From NCBI GenBank assembly GCA_946481235.1, contig CAMLME010000004.1, forward strand, positions 1 through 29,778: DNA of 29,778 nt, given 5' to 3'. The stretch's first letter is position 1. The number at the start of each line of letters is the position of its first letter. The notes beneath the pieces are model-generated. The model was not told the origin of the DNA and did no database searches. It saw only the letters and a program-made list of their open reading frames with translations. This stretch comes from an uncultured Methylobacillus sp. GTDB taxonomy: Bacteria > Pseudomonadota > Gammaproteobacteria > Burkholderiales > Methylophilaceae. A program made the position numbers and the translations under genes. Of the stretch, positions 1 through 7,219 are shown piece by piece.

Positions 1-243
1 ATCGACCGCCTCAAGATCGACAAGGCCTTCGTCGACGATCTGGAGACCGAGCCGGCGAATCTGGCGATATTGCGTGCCATCGTGGCCCTGGGACAAAGCC
101 TGGGCTTGAAGGTGATTGCGGAGGGGGTCGAGACGCAGTATCAGTACGACTATCTGCGCAGCATAGGCTGCGACGAGTTCCAGGGATATTTCTTCAGCCG
201 CCCGGTGACGGCTGAAGTGCTGGAAGGCATGGTGGGGATTTAG
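1..243 (+). CDS. EAL-domain protein, C-terminal fragment (5' end outside window)
   Basis: The reading frame is open from base 1 and ends at TAG 241-243, giving the last 80 residues of a larger protein. The fragment starts in the LKID segment of an EAL cyclic-di-GMP phosphodiesterase domain (RLKIDKAFVDDL), continues through VIAEGVET and ends with the GCDEFQGYFFSRPV block that closes EAL domains. The sequence ends about ten residues after that block, so EAL is the last domain. EAL enzymes hydrolyse c-di-GMP to pGpG and commonly control the motile/sessile switch. The KID lysine/aspartate and the AEGVE glutamate are present, but the EAL motif itself and any GGDEF, PAS or membrane parts lie outside the window. 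The domain call is secure; activity and full architecture cannot be judged. The stop is only 3 bp from the stop of the convergent hslO gene. Confidence 0.93.
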   Translation: MDRLKIDKAFVDDLETEPANLAILRAIVALGQSLGLKVIAEGVETQYQYDYLRSIGCDEFQGYFFSRPVTAEVLEGMVGI

Positions 244-246
244 CGT

Positions 247-1125
247 TTAGTGCTTGGCTGCGCTGCCCGGCACCTTGATCGCCGTTGCGAAAACCTGCTC
301 TGCATCCACCGGATCGAACTCATAGCGCTGGTTGCAAAACTCGCAGTGCACTTCGACGCGGCCGTGTTCTTCGACAATGCTGCGGATTTCATCATGACCC
401 AGCATGCGCAGCATGCTGGTGACGCTATCCCGCGAACAAGTGCATTCGAAGCGTACTTCCTGCGCTTCGAACAACCGGATGTCCTCCTCATGGAACAGGC
501 GATGCAGGATGTCCGGTGCGGGTAACTCAAGCAACTCGTTCGGCGTGAGCGTTGCCGCCAGCTGGCCGGCGCGGTTCCATGCGTCGTCGTCCTGGGCTTC
601 CTGCTCCGGCATTTTCTGCAACAGCATGCCGCCCACACAGGTGCTGTCCGCGGCCAGCCACAGACGCGTTTCCAGCTGTTCGGAGCGCGTCATGTAGTTC
701 TGAAGCACTTCTGCGACGCTGTCGCCTTCGAGCGGCACGATGCCCTGATAGGTCTGATTGCCATCCTTGGGGTCCAGCGTGATGACAAAGCTGCCCTGGC
801 CAACCAGGTCGCTCAGTTTCGTTTGCGGCAGTTCGCCTTTCCATTTTGCGGTAGCGCGCATTTTCAGATCGCCGGTGCATTCCACCACCAGCAGCGAAAT
901 CGGGCCGTTTCCCTGGATTTGCAGGATCAGCGAGCCTCTCAGCTTGAGCGTGGCCGCCAGCAGCGCGCTCGCCGCCACCAGTTCGCCCAGCAGGCCTTTC
1001 AGTACGAGCGGGTAGTCGTGCTGGGCCAGCATGGTTCGCCAGGCTTCACCGACATGGGTAAATTCGCCCCGTATTGGGGCATGTTCGAAGATGAAACGGG
1101 ACAGGCTGGAGTCGGTTATGGACAT
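247..1125 (-). CDS. hslO: Hsp33 family redox-regulated molecular chaperone
   Basis: This 292-aa cytoplasmic protein matches Hsp33, a holdase chaperone switched on by oxidation. The C-terminal zinc redox switch is intact: a CxC pair (Cys228, Cys230) and a CxxC pair (Cys261, Cys264) in CEFCNQRYEF. In the family, four reduced cysteines bind zinc; oxidation to disulphides unfolds the linker and exposes the substrate-binding surface. The N-terminal part has the usual Hsp33 pattern, including an LLGELVAASALLAATLKLRG stretch and GNGPISLLVVE near residues 73-82. Length is typical (about 290 aa). The ATG at 1125 is the natural start. It is transcribed away from the chemoreceptor gene at 1272, sharing a roughly 145-bp divergent region, and its stop almost touches the EAL gene. 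I see no convincing promoter of its own. Confidence 0.96.
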   Translation of the reverse strand: MSITDSSLSRFIFEHAPIRGEFTHVGEAWRTMLAQHDYPLVLKGLLGELVAASALLAATLKLRGSLILQIQGNGPISLLVVECTGDLKMRATAKWKGELPQTKLSDLVGQGSFVITLDPKDGNQTYQGIVPLEGDSVAEVLQNYMTRSEQLETRLWLAADSTCVGGMLLQKMPEQEAQDDDAWNRAGQLAATLTPNELLELPAPDILHRLFHEEDIRLFEAQEVRFECTCSRDSVTSMLRMLGHDEIRSIVEEHGRVEVHCEFCNQRYEFDPVDAEQVFATAIKVPGSAAKH

Positions 1126-1200
1126 TGGGGAATCGGAGTGACGGCTAAAGCGCGCATATTATCAAACTCTTGCGACCAGTAGATAACCCTGTTGGTTCCG

Positions 1201-1215
1201 TGGCACGGAGATTGC
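1201..1215 (+). promoter_or_regulatory. Sigma-54 promoter of the chemoreceptor gene
   Basis: TGGCACGGAGATTGC, followed by T, matches the sigma-54 consensus TGGCAC-N5-TTGC without mismatch, with GG and GC at the required ten-base spacing. Taking the C of TTGC as -12, transcription should start at about 1227. This lies downstream of a possible TTG start at 1170 and therefore argues that translation begins later, at GTG 1272. The promoter implies that an enhancer-binding protein controls the gene; the fleR product encoded at 13819-15147 is a candidate activator. Confidence 0.85.
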
Positions 1216-1226
1216 TGAACTCTCGT

Positions 1227-1254
1227 TTGGCGCCATCAAGGGGGATGGCGCCAA
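1227..1254 (+). promoter_or_regulatory. 5'-terminal stem-loop in chemoreceptor leader
   Basis: TTGGCGCCATC (1227-1237) and GATGGCGCCAA (1244-1254) are perfect reverse complements, giving an 11-bp stem with a 6-base AAGGGG loop. The first base coincides with the +1 predicted from the sigma-54 promoter, so the transcript would begin with this hairpin. No T tract follows, so it is not a typical intrinsic terminator. It ends 5 bases before the AGGAG ribosome-binding site. It may protect the mRNA 5' end or serve as a protein-binding dyad; both roles are inference. It also buries the in-frame ATG at 1245. Confidence 0.7.
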
Positions 1255-1271
1255 CTCAAAGGAGAGATGTA

Positions 1272-3431
1272 GTGTTAAAGAGTCAACAGATGAATCTGAC
1301 GTCTGCCGAGCGTCGCTGGCTGCCATTGCTGGGCAAGACCGGGAAACTGGCGATGCGCTGGGCCTGCTATTTGAACAAACGCCGTTACCCGGTGCTGGAG
1401 CAGACATTCGAAGGGATCGCCGGCACTCGGGTCAAGATGCTGCGCGGCTGGGCAAGGCAGCAATGGAGCATGCTGGATCATTTTGCCGAAGAGATCCTGG
1501 AGGATTTTCCACCATCGGATGCTGCCGTACTGCAAAGAAAAAAAGCCGCATTTTTCGACTTTTCCGAATTATTCATTATCGATACCGCCGGTCAGGTGCT
1601 GGTATCAACCCATGCACGACGCATCGGTGCCAGGGATTTGTTGCCCGAGGCGGTAAAGCGCGGGCTGCAGGCGCAGTTTCTGCATGGACCCTACACGGAT
1701 ACCCAGACGCTCGCCATTGGGCCGAGCAGTTCCAAATTCCATGATGCGGTCACACTGATGTTCTACCAGCCGCTGGTCAAGGACGGCGTTACCGTCGGCT
1801 GCCTGTGCGGCCGCGTGCCGAACGACGTGGTCGGCGACATCATCCAGCGCGAAGCCGGGCACGTGTTCATCGAGTCCGGCGACAACTACCTGTTCATGGT
1901 CAACCCGGTATTCAATCCGTCCATCAAGCAAGGGACGGCGTTGTCGCGCTCGCGTTTCGAGGACAATACTTTCAGCCTGGGGGATAACCTGAAGCAGGGC
2001 GTACGCACTGCATTCGGCACGGTAACGGTGAAGCAGCATACCGAGCTCGAGCTGGTATTCAACGATCCCGCGACCGGGCAGTTGCATCCCGGCGTACGCG
2101 AAACCATACGCAACGGTGAGAACATGTTCGTCACCTATCCTGGGTATTCCGATTACCGGCACATTCCGGTTATCGGCAAAGGCGTCACCTTCCAGATGCC
2201 GGGCTCGCCGGACACCTGGGGCATGATGTGCGAGGCCGACCTGGAAGAAGCGTTCCGCTTCCGTTCGATTGCCTATCGCCAGAAGCGCAGCTATTTCGCC
2301 ATCGTGTTCGGTTTCTGGAGCGTGAGCATGGCTGCATCCATCTTGATGAATCTGGGCGGTGTCGAGACCGAGCTTTTCCATCTCGGGTTGATGGTGATTG
2401 GCTCCTTCTTCTTTTACAAGTTCTCGGTCGCGCCGATGACCGAGCGCATGCGTAGCATGGCGCGCGTGATCCGTAACCTGGCCGAAGGTGGCGGCAACCT
2501 TTCGCAACGCTTCGATCGCAACGAGGCGGCGACGGACGAAATCGCCGTGATGGCGCAATGGGTCAACAGCTTCATCGATACGCTGGATTCCACGGTGAGC
2601 CGCGTCATCATGACCGCCGATGAATTGAATTCGAATCACGACAGCATGCAGCAGCGCAACCAGCATGCCACCGAGTCGAGTCGGCAGGTGTTGAATGCGG
2701 TGCAGGAAATCTCGACCATGCTTAAAAAGCAGATGGAAGATATCGATTCGGCCAACCAGACGACCGCCGAAATCCGCAACGCGATGCAGCAGGCGGTTAC
2801 CGGCTCGCAGCAGCAATTGCATGTGGTGCAGCAGCGTACGCAGGACATTCGGCATTCGATCGACCTCTCGACGGAGACCATACGCGATCTCGGCGTCAGT
2901 ACCGACCGGATTGGCAAGATCGTCGACGTGATCAACGAGATTGCCGACCAGACCAACCTGCTGGCGCTCAATGCGGCGATCGAGGCGGCGCGAGCTGGCG
3001 AGGCGGGGCGCGGTTTTTCAGTGGTTGCAGATGAAGTGCGCAAACTTGCGGAAAGAACCGCACATGCCACCAGCGAAATCCGCACGATGATTTCGACGGT
3101 GCAGAGCAAGGCCAAGGACGCTGTCGTCAATATGGACACCGGCATGAGCCGCATGGAAGAAGGACTGAAGCTGGCTGAAGAAGCCGCCACCGACAACAGC
3201 GGCATGCAGGAAATCCTGGAGCGTATGTTGTTGCTGCTGCAGGATATTTCCCAAGGGGCATATTCTTACGGCAGTCGCGTGCAAGGGGTGGCTAACGTCA
3301 CCTCCTCGATGCGCAGTGCACTGGATGAGCTGAATTACACGGTCGTTCAGGCACGGCAGACATCTCAACGATTGCATGGCCTGGCCGGGCAGTTCCAGGT
3401 CAGCCAGGTGCAGGGGAAGCCTGCGGTGTGA
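1272..3431 (+). CDS. Methyl-accepting chemotaxis protein with Aer-like membrane layout
   Basis: This 719-aa chemoreceptor passes signals to CheA. GTG 1272 is chosen as start because AGGAG (1260-1264) lies 7 bases upstream; an in-frame TTG at 1170 precedes the sigma-54 promoter, and ATG 1245 lies inside a leader hairpin. Residues 1 to about 335 form a sensor region with a Cache/PAS-like flavour ([40 protein letters not shown]). Two hydrophobic segments follow at about 340-362 and 372-390, then a HAMP-like segment with [15 protein letters not shown] long coiled-coil signalling domain follows, with the conserved hairpin tip [20 protein letters not shown] and [13 protein letters not shown] near residues 560-597. 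No N-terminal membrane helix is visible, so the sensor may be cytoplasmic. No C-terminal NWETF-type CheR tether is present. The 3' end overlaps gluQ on the other strand by 32 bp. The ligand is unknown. Confidence 0.93.
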   Translation: MLKSQQMNLTSAERRWLPLLGKTGKLAMRWACYLNKRRYPVLEQTFEGIAGTRVKMLRGWARQQWSMLDHFAEEILEDFPPSDAAVLQRKKAAFFDFSELFIIDTAGQVLVSTHARRIGARDLLPEAVKRGLQAQFLHGPYTDTQTLAIGPSSSKFHDAVTLMFYQPLVKDGVTVGCLCGRVPNDVVGDIIQREAGHVFIESGDNYLFMVNPVFNPSIKQGTALSRSRFEDNTFSLGDNLKQGVRTAFGTVTVKQHTELELVFNDPATGQLHPGVRETIRNGENMFVTYPGYSDYRHIPVIGKGVTFQMPGSPDTWGMMCEADLEEAFRFRSIAYRQKRSYFAIVFGFWSVSMAASILMNLGGVETELFHLGLMVIGSFFFYKFSVAPMTERMRSMARVIRNLAEGGGNLSQRFDRNEAATDEIAVMAQWVNSFIDTLDSTVSRVIMTADELNSNHDSMQQRNQHATESSRQVLNAVQEISTMLKKQMEDIDSANQTTAEIRNAMQQAVTGSQQQLHVVQQRTQDIRHSIDLSTETIRDLGVSTDRIGKIVDVINEIADQTNLLALNAAIEAARAGEAGRGFSVVADEVRKLAERTAHATSEIRTMISTVQSKAKDAVVNMDTGMSRMEEGLKLAEEAATDNSGMQEILERMLLLLQDISQGAYSYGSRVQGVANVTSSMRSALDELNYTVVQARQTSQRLHGLAGQFQVSQVQGKPAV

Positions 3432-4323
3432 CAGGTTGGTGCCTGCACGATGGGATGTTCGCCAGGCACCAATGTGCTCTTGCCCACTGCCAAAGCTCGG
3501 GCAGGCTGCCTGCGGCAAGCTCCGCAGGCGCATCCTGGCCGAGAAAGCACAAGGCCTGATGCAGTGCCGGAACGGGATGCCCAATATCCAGCGGCATGGC
3601 TAATGTCTGCTTGCTCAGTTTTTCTCCTGCGGCATTGACCGCCACCGGCAGGTGCGCGTAATCCGGCGTGGGAGAACCCAGCAAGTGCTGCAAATGAATC
3701 TGACGAGGTGTCGAATCCAGCAAATCGGCACCGCGCACGACATGACTGACCCTTTGAGCTGCATCGTCGATGACGACCGCCAATTGATAAGCGTAATAAC
3801 CGTCGGCGCGCTTGAGTACGAAATCGCCGACATCCTCGGCCAGATTCTGGCCGATTGTGCCCTGGATCGCGTCCTCGAACACGATTTCGGACGCATTCAC
3901 CCGTACGCGCCACGCCCGCGGCGTTTTTCCGTCAGCCAATCCGCCACGACAAGTGCCCGGATATATCGGTCCTTCGATTCCTTGTAGCGCAGAGTCGGCT
4001 AATTCCTTGCGTGTACAGGCGCATGCGTAAAGTTGACCATCCTGTCGCAGCTTGGCAAGCGCCGCTTCGTAGTATTCACTGCGTTGGCTTTGGTACAACA
4101 CAGGCTCGTCCCATTCGAACCCATAGGCCTCCAGGGCCTTGAGAATGGCGTCGGCCGCGCCCGGCATTTCGCGCGGCGGATCGAGATCCTCCATGCGAAC
4201 CAGCCATGTGCCGTTGTGCGATTTTGCTTCGAGATAGCTGCCGACAGCCGCGACGAGCGAGCCGAAATGCAGGGGGCCGGTAGGGGAGGGGGCGAAACGG
4301 CCGCGATAGGGTGCGCTTGCCAT
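3400..4323 (-). CDS. gluQ: Glutamyl-Q tRNA(Asp) synthetase
   Basis: This 307-aa protein is a truncated GluRS paralogue that activates glutamate and attaches it to queuosine at the wobble position of tRNA(Asp). The class I signature [12 protein letters not shown] is at residues 11-22 and a KLSKQ form of the KMSKS loop is at 235-239. The zinc site typical of GluQ is complete: Cys101, Cys103, Tyr121 and Cys125 in CAC...YPGTC. The anticodon-binding domain of true GluRS is absent, as expected at this length. It is the last gene of the minus-strand block, 18 bp after the DUF3301 gene. Its final 32 bp are antisense to the end of the chemoreceptor gene, which leaves no room for a separate terminator between the two. 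Confidence 0.95.
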   Translation of the reverse strand: MASAPYRGRFAPSPTGPLHFGSLVAAVGSYLEAKSHNGTWLVRMEDLDPPREMPGAADAILKALEAYGFEWDEPVLYQSQRSEYYEAALAKLRQDGQLYACACTRKELADSALQGIEGPIYPGTCRGGLADGKTPRAWRVRVNASEIVFEDAIQGTIGQNLAEDVGDFVLKRADGYYAYQLAVVIDDAAQRVSHVVRGADLLDSTPRQIHLQHLLGSPTPDYAHLPVAVNAAGEKLSKQTLAMPLDIGHPVPALHQALCFLGQDAPAELAAGSLPELWQWARAHWCLANIPSCRHQPVTPQASPAPG

Positions 4324-4341
4324 TATGTGTTGAGCTAGCGG

Positions 4342-4662
4342 TTAATACAGTCGAACGACGTTGTCCAGGTGCGGCGGAATGTCGATAGCCTCGACGCGTT
4401 TCCCCAACAGGGTAATGCTGCACGACAGGCGCTCGACGCCTGTATCGCTGACTTCAAAGCCGTAGGTGCGCTTGAGCTGCATATGACCTGAGCGATTACG
4501 CCCAGCACGCAATTTGGTCATGGCGACAGTTTCATCGAGAAACTGCAATCCGTACTTTTCCGCGGCCTGCTGGCCGGCGGCGACCGCAATTTCACGGGCC
4601 TTGATGCCATCCAGCCAGAGCCAGGCGAAGATGGCGAGCATCACGAGTAATCCGATTTCCAT
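4342..4662 (-). CDS. DUF3301 family small membrane-anchored protein
   Basis: This 106-aa protein begins with a hydrophobic helix (residues 2-18, IGLLVMLAIFAWLWLDG) that looks like a single N-terminal membrane anchor. A soluble part follows with AAGQQAAEKYGLQFLDETVAM and KRTYGFEVSDTG, the pattern I associate with proteobacterial DUF3301. The function of the family is not established. It starts 3 bp after the pilU stop and is followed 18 bp later by gluQ, so it is almost certainly co-transcribed with both. The position next to pilU could suggest a link to type IV pili, but that is only context. Confidence 0.85.
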   Translation of the reverse strand: MEIGLLVMLAIFAWLWLDGIKAREIAVAAGQQAAEKYGLQFLDETVAMTKLRAGRNRSGHMQLKRTYGFEVSDTGVERLSCSITLLGKRVEAIDIPPHLDNVVRLY

Positions 4663-4665
4663 GGC

Positions 4666-5865
4666 TTATCCCGCAGTTTTCGGGGCAGGTTCCGGCGTCG
4701 GCTCTGGCAGCACTTCCTCTTCGGGCTTTTCTTCATGCAGCGACAGATGATCGATCCCCGACATGGCGTCCCTGGACTTGGAGTCCTTGCTGTGCAGCTT
4801 GAACTTGAGGCGTAGTTCATTGATGGAGTCGGCATTGCGCAGCGCGTCTTCCTCGGTGATGCGACCCTCTTCGCACAGGTTGAACAAGGCCTGGTCGAAG
4901 GTCTGCATGCCGAGTTCCATCGATTTCGCCATCGCCTCCTTCACCATATTGGTCTCGCCCTTGAGGATCAAATCGGCAACCAGCGGCGAATTGAGCAGGA
5001 TTTCGATGGCCGCGCAGCGCCCGCCGCCTTTTTTGGGAACCAGGCGCTGCGATACGAAGGCGCGCAGGTTGAGCGAGAGGTCCATGTGCAGTTGCGCGTG
5101 GCGCTCTTCCGGGAAGAAATTGATGATACGGTCAAGAGCCTGGTTGGCGCTGTTGGCGTGCAATGTCGCCATGCACAGATGGCCGGTCTCGGCGAAGGCG
5201 AGGGCGAACTCCATCGTTTCCCGGTCGCGTATTTCACCGATCAGGATCACGTCGGGTGCCTGGCGCAGGGTATTCTTGAGCGCGTTGAACCATCCGTTGG
5301 TGTCGCGTCCGACTTCGCGGTGCGTAATCAGGCAGTTCTTGCTCGGATGCACGTACTCCACCGGATCTTCGATCGTGATGATATGGCCGTGCGTATGCTC
5401 GTTGCGGTAGTCGATAAGCGCTGCCAGCGTGGTCGACTTGCCGGAACCGGTACCACCCACGAGGATGATAAGGCCGCGTTTCGCCATCATCACGTCCTTC
5501 AACTGCGGCGGCAGTCCCATTTCGTCGAAGTTAGGGATTTTGGTGGTGATGGTGCGCAGCACCATGCCAACATTTTCCTGCTGGACGAAAACATTGACGC
5601 GGAAACGGCCGATTTCCTTCGGCCAGATCGCGAAATTGCACTCCTTCTCCGCGGCAAACTCATTACGCTGCTTATCGTTCATCAGCGCATTGGCAAAGGC
5701 CTTGGTATGCTCGCCGTTCAGGCGCTGGGCGTTGAGCGGCGTCATCTTGCCGTCGATTTTTATCGCAGGGGGAAAGTCGGCGGAAATGAACAGATCGGAT
5801 GCCTTTTTCTCCAGCATGACGCGCAAGAGATTGTGCATGTATGCCAAGGCTTGTTCGTTCGTCAT
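4666..5865 (-). CDS. pilU: Type IV pilus retraction ATPase PilU
   Basis: This 399-aa protein is a PilT/PilU-class hexameric secretion ATPase, an inner-membrane-associated motor that helps depolymerise type IV pili. Walker A GGTGSGKST (residues 137-145), the Asp box ITIEDPVE (163-170), Walker B DVILIGEIRD (205-214) and the His box GHLCMATLHANSA (228-240) are all intact. PilU rather than PilT is inferred from the N-terminal MLEKKASDLFISADFPPAIK segment and from the extra acidic, proline-rich C-terminal tail (about residues 368-399, EEKPEEEVLPEPTPEPAP). pilT, usually next to pilU, is not in the window. PilU normally assists PilT and does not replace it. The gene sits between an EAL/HDOD gene (45-bp gap) and the DUF3301 gene, downstream of the che genes on the same strand. 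Confidence 0.95.
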   Translation of the reverse strand: MTNEQALAYMHNLLRVMLEKKASDLFISADFPPAIKIDGKMTPLNAQRLNGEHTKAFANALMNDKQRNEFAAEKECNFAIWPKEIGRFRVNVFVQQENVGMVLRTITTKIPNFDEMGLPPQLKDVMMAKRGLIILVGGTGSGKSTTLAALIDYRNEHTHGHIITIEDPVEYVHPSKNCLITHREVGRDTNGWFNALKNTLRQAPDVILIGEIRDRETMEFALAFAETGHLCMATLHANSANQALDRIINFFPEERHAQLHMDLSLNLRAFVSQRLVPKKGGGRCAAIEILLNSPLVADLILKGETNMVKEAMAKSMELGMQTFDQALFNLCEEGRITEEDALRNADSINELRLKFKLHSKDSKSRDAMSGIDHLSLHEEKPEEEVLPEPTPEPAPKTAG

Positions 5866-5910
5866 GCGGAGTGCTCGATCTGTGTTTGAAAAGGTGAAAC
5901 GAAGGCTAAC

Positions 5911-7125
5911 TCAAACGCCCAGGTTTTCGACCCAGGCTAGTGCTGCAATGTGACAGTTGTTGACCTTGTCCGGATCGTACTGCAAGGACGCTGCCAGTTC
6001 GGCGATCCGCGAGCTGTCGGCATCTTCGCACGCCTCGGTGAGCTGGAGAAATGGGCCGTAGATGCCTTCACGATTCAGCAGGGCGTCGGTAACGGCTTCA
6101 GGCAGTAATACTTTTTCCAGCACCTGATCCATCGGCATTTCCAGCATGGCGTCCAGCAAGGAGAATACGCCGACGATAAAAAGGTTGTCGCGATCGCTTT
6201 TTTCGAAATAATCCGTACCCAGCAACTCGGTAAGGCGGCCACGAGTAATGGCGGTCTTCATCAACGCGGGGGAAGCGGCGTTCTCGCCTGCCGTGACCAT
6301 CAGTAGCGTCAGCCAGCGATAGAGCTGCTTGGTGCCGAGTATGGTCAACGCATGACGGATCGACTGGATTTCGCAGGACAATCCGAAACCGACGGAATTG
6401 ATATAACGCAACAGCTTGAACGAAAGGGCCGGGTCGCGTTTGAAGCCGGTTTCGACATCCTTGACGTCCGCATCCTTGCTTACCATGTTCAGCAGGTCCA
6501 GCACGGAGGCATAGGATGGATTGATAACCTTGGCGGTCAGGGTTTCCGGGTGGGCGAAGTAATAACCCTGGAAGTAATGGAAGCCCATTTTCTTGCAGGT
6601 GTCGAACTCTTCGTAGGTTTCAACCTTTTCGGCAACCAGCTTGACCGGCAATGCCTTGAGTTGTGCGAACAGTTTGGCGGTGTTTTCCAGGCCGTGCTCC
6701 TGTACGTCCAGCTTGATATATTGGGCCAATTGCAGCAGCGGAGCGGTATCCGGCGTATGCACATAGTCGTCGAGCGCGATCTGGAAGCCCTGGTCGCGCA
6801 ACTCCTTCAACCGTTGGATAACGGCGTCGTTGGCGGGAACGTTTTCCAGAACTTCGAGGACAGTGCGCTGCGGCGGCAGAAGCTCCAGGAACTCACTATG
6901 CAGCAGCTCCTCGCTGACGTTGATGAAGGCCAGCTTGTCGCCGAGCAACCATTGCGCGCCCATGTCGGACATGGTGTTCACCAGCACGCGCGCGCAGGAT
7001 TTCAGGTTGTCCTCGATGACGGCGTCCTGGGCCGTGGCGCTGTCGCGAAACAGCAATTCATAAGCAATGATCTGCTGTTTCGAGTCGAGTATGGGCTGAC
7101 GCCCGATAAATGCATGATCTTGCAT
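5911..7125 (-). CDS. EAL and HDOD domain signalling protein (YuxH/CdgJ type)
   Basis: This 404-aa protein starts with FIGRQPILDSKQQIIAYELLFR, the diagnostic beginning of EAL-HDOD proteins. The EAL-like half (about residues 1-200) keeps Glu23 in ELLFR, INVSEE, ALDDY, IKLDV and AEKVET, and ends with GYYFAHPE. It departs from active enzymes at DDFG (DDYV) and AEGVE (AEKVE), so weak or no phosphodiesterase activity is likely. The HDOD half (about 200-390) contains the conserved FKLLRYINSVGFG region followed by IRHALTILGTKQLYRWLTLL. Characterised relatives act as protein-interaction hubs that influence motility and pili. It lies 94 bp after cheA and 45 bp before pilU on the same strand, which points to motility or taxis control. 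The start ATG has a weak purine-rich site (GGAAAA) upstream. Confidence 0.92.
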   Translation of the reverse strand: MQDHAFIGRQPILDSKQQIIAYELLFRDSATAQDAVIEDNLKSCARVLVNTMSDMGAQWLLGDKLAFINVSEELLHSEFLELLPPQRTVLEVLENVPANDAVIQRLKELRDQGFQIALDDYVHTPDTAPLLQLAQYIKLDVQEHGLENTAKLFAQLKALPVKLVAEKVETYEEFDTCKKMGFHYFQGYYFAHPETLTAKVINPSYASVLDLLNMVSKDADVKDVETGFKRDPALSFKLLRYINSVGFGLSCEIQSIRHALTILGTKQLYRWLTLLMVTAGENAASPALMKTAITRGRLTELLGTDYFEKSDRDNLFIVGVFSLLDAMLEMPMDQVLEKVLLPEAVTDALLNREGIYGPFLQLTEACEDADSSRIAELAASLQYDPDKVNNCHIAALAWVENLGV

Positions 7126-7219
7126 TATGTTTTCCGTTATATGAATTATGGTTTTTGTATTGCTACGGCAAAACCATGAATGTTTCTAAATCTAATGAAG
7201 CTCCGGAAAAGCAGGCGGA

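Noticed and set aside
1170..1271. TTG 1170 or ATG 1245 as chemoreceptor start
   Set aside because: The first lies upstream of the sigma-54 promoter and the second inside the leader hairpin; GTG 1272 has AGGAG at ideal spacing.
1605..2855. Long minus-strand open frame (416 codons) antisense to the chemoreceptor gene
   Set aside because: His/Arg/Gly-rich composition without domains; it is the shadow of a well-supported gene with strong third-position bias.
7126..7219. Sigma-28-like site on the minus strand before the EAL/HDOD gene (TAGA-N15-GCCGTAGC)
   Set aside because: Only the first half of the -10 box matches; GATAA is missing.
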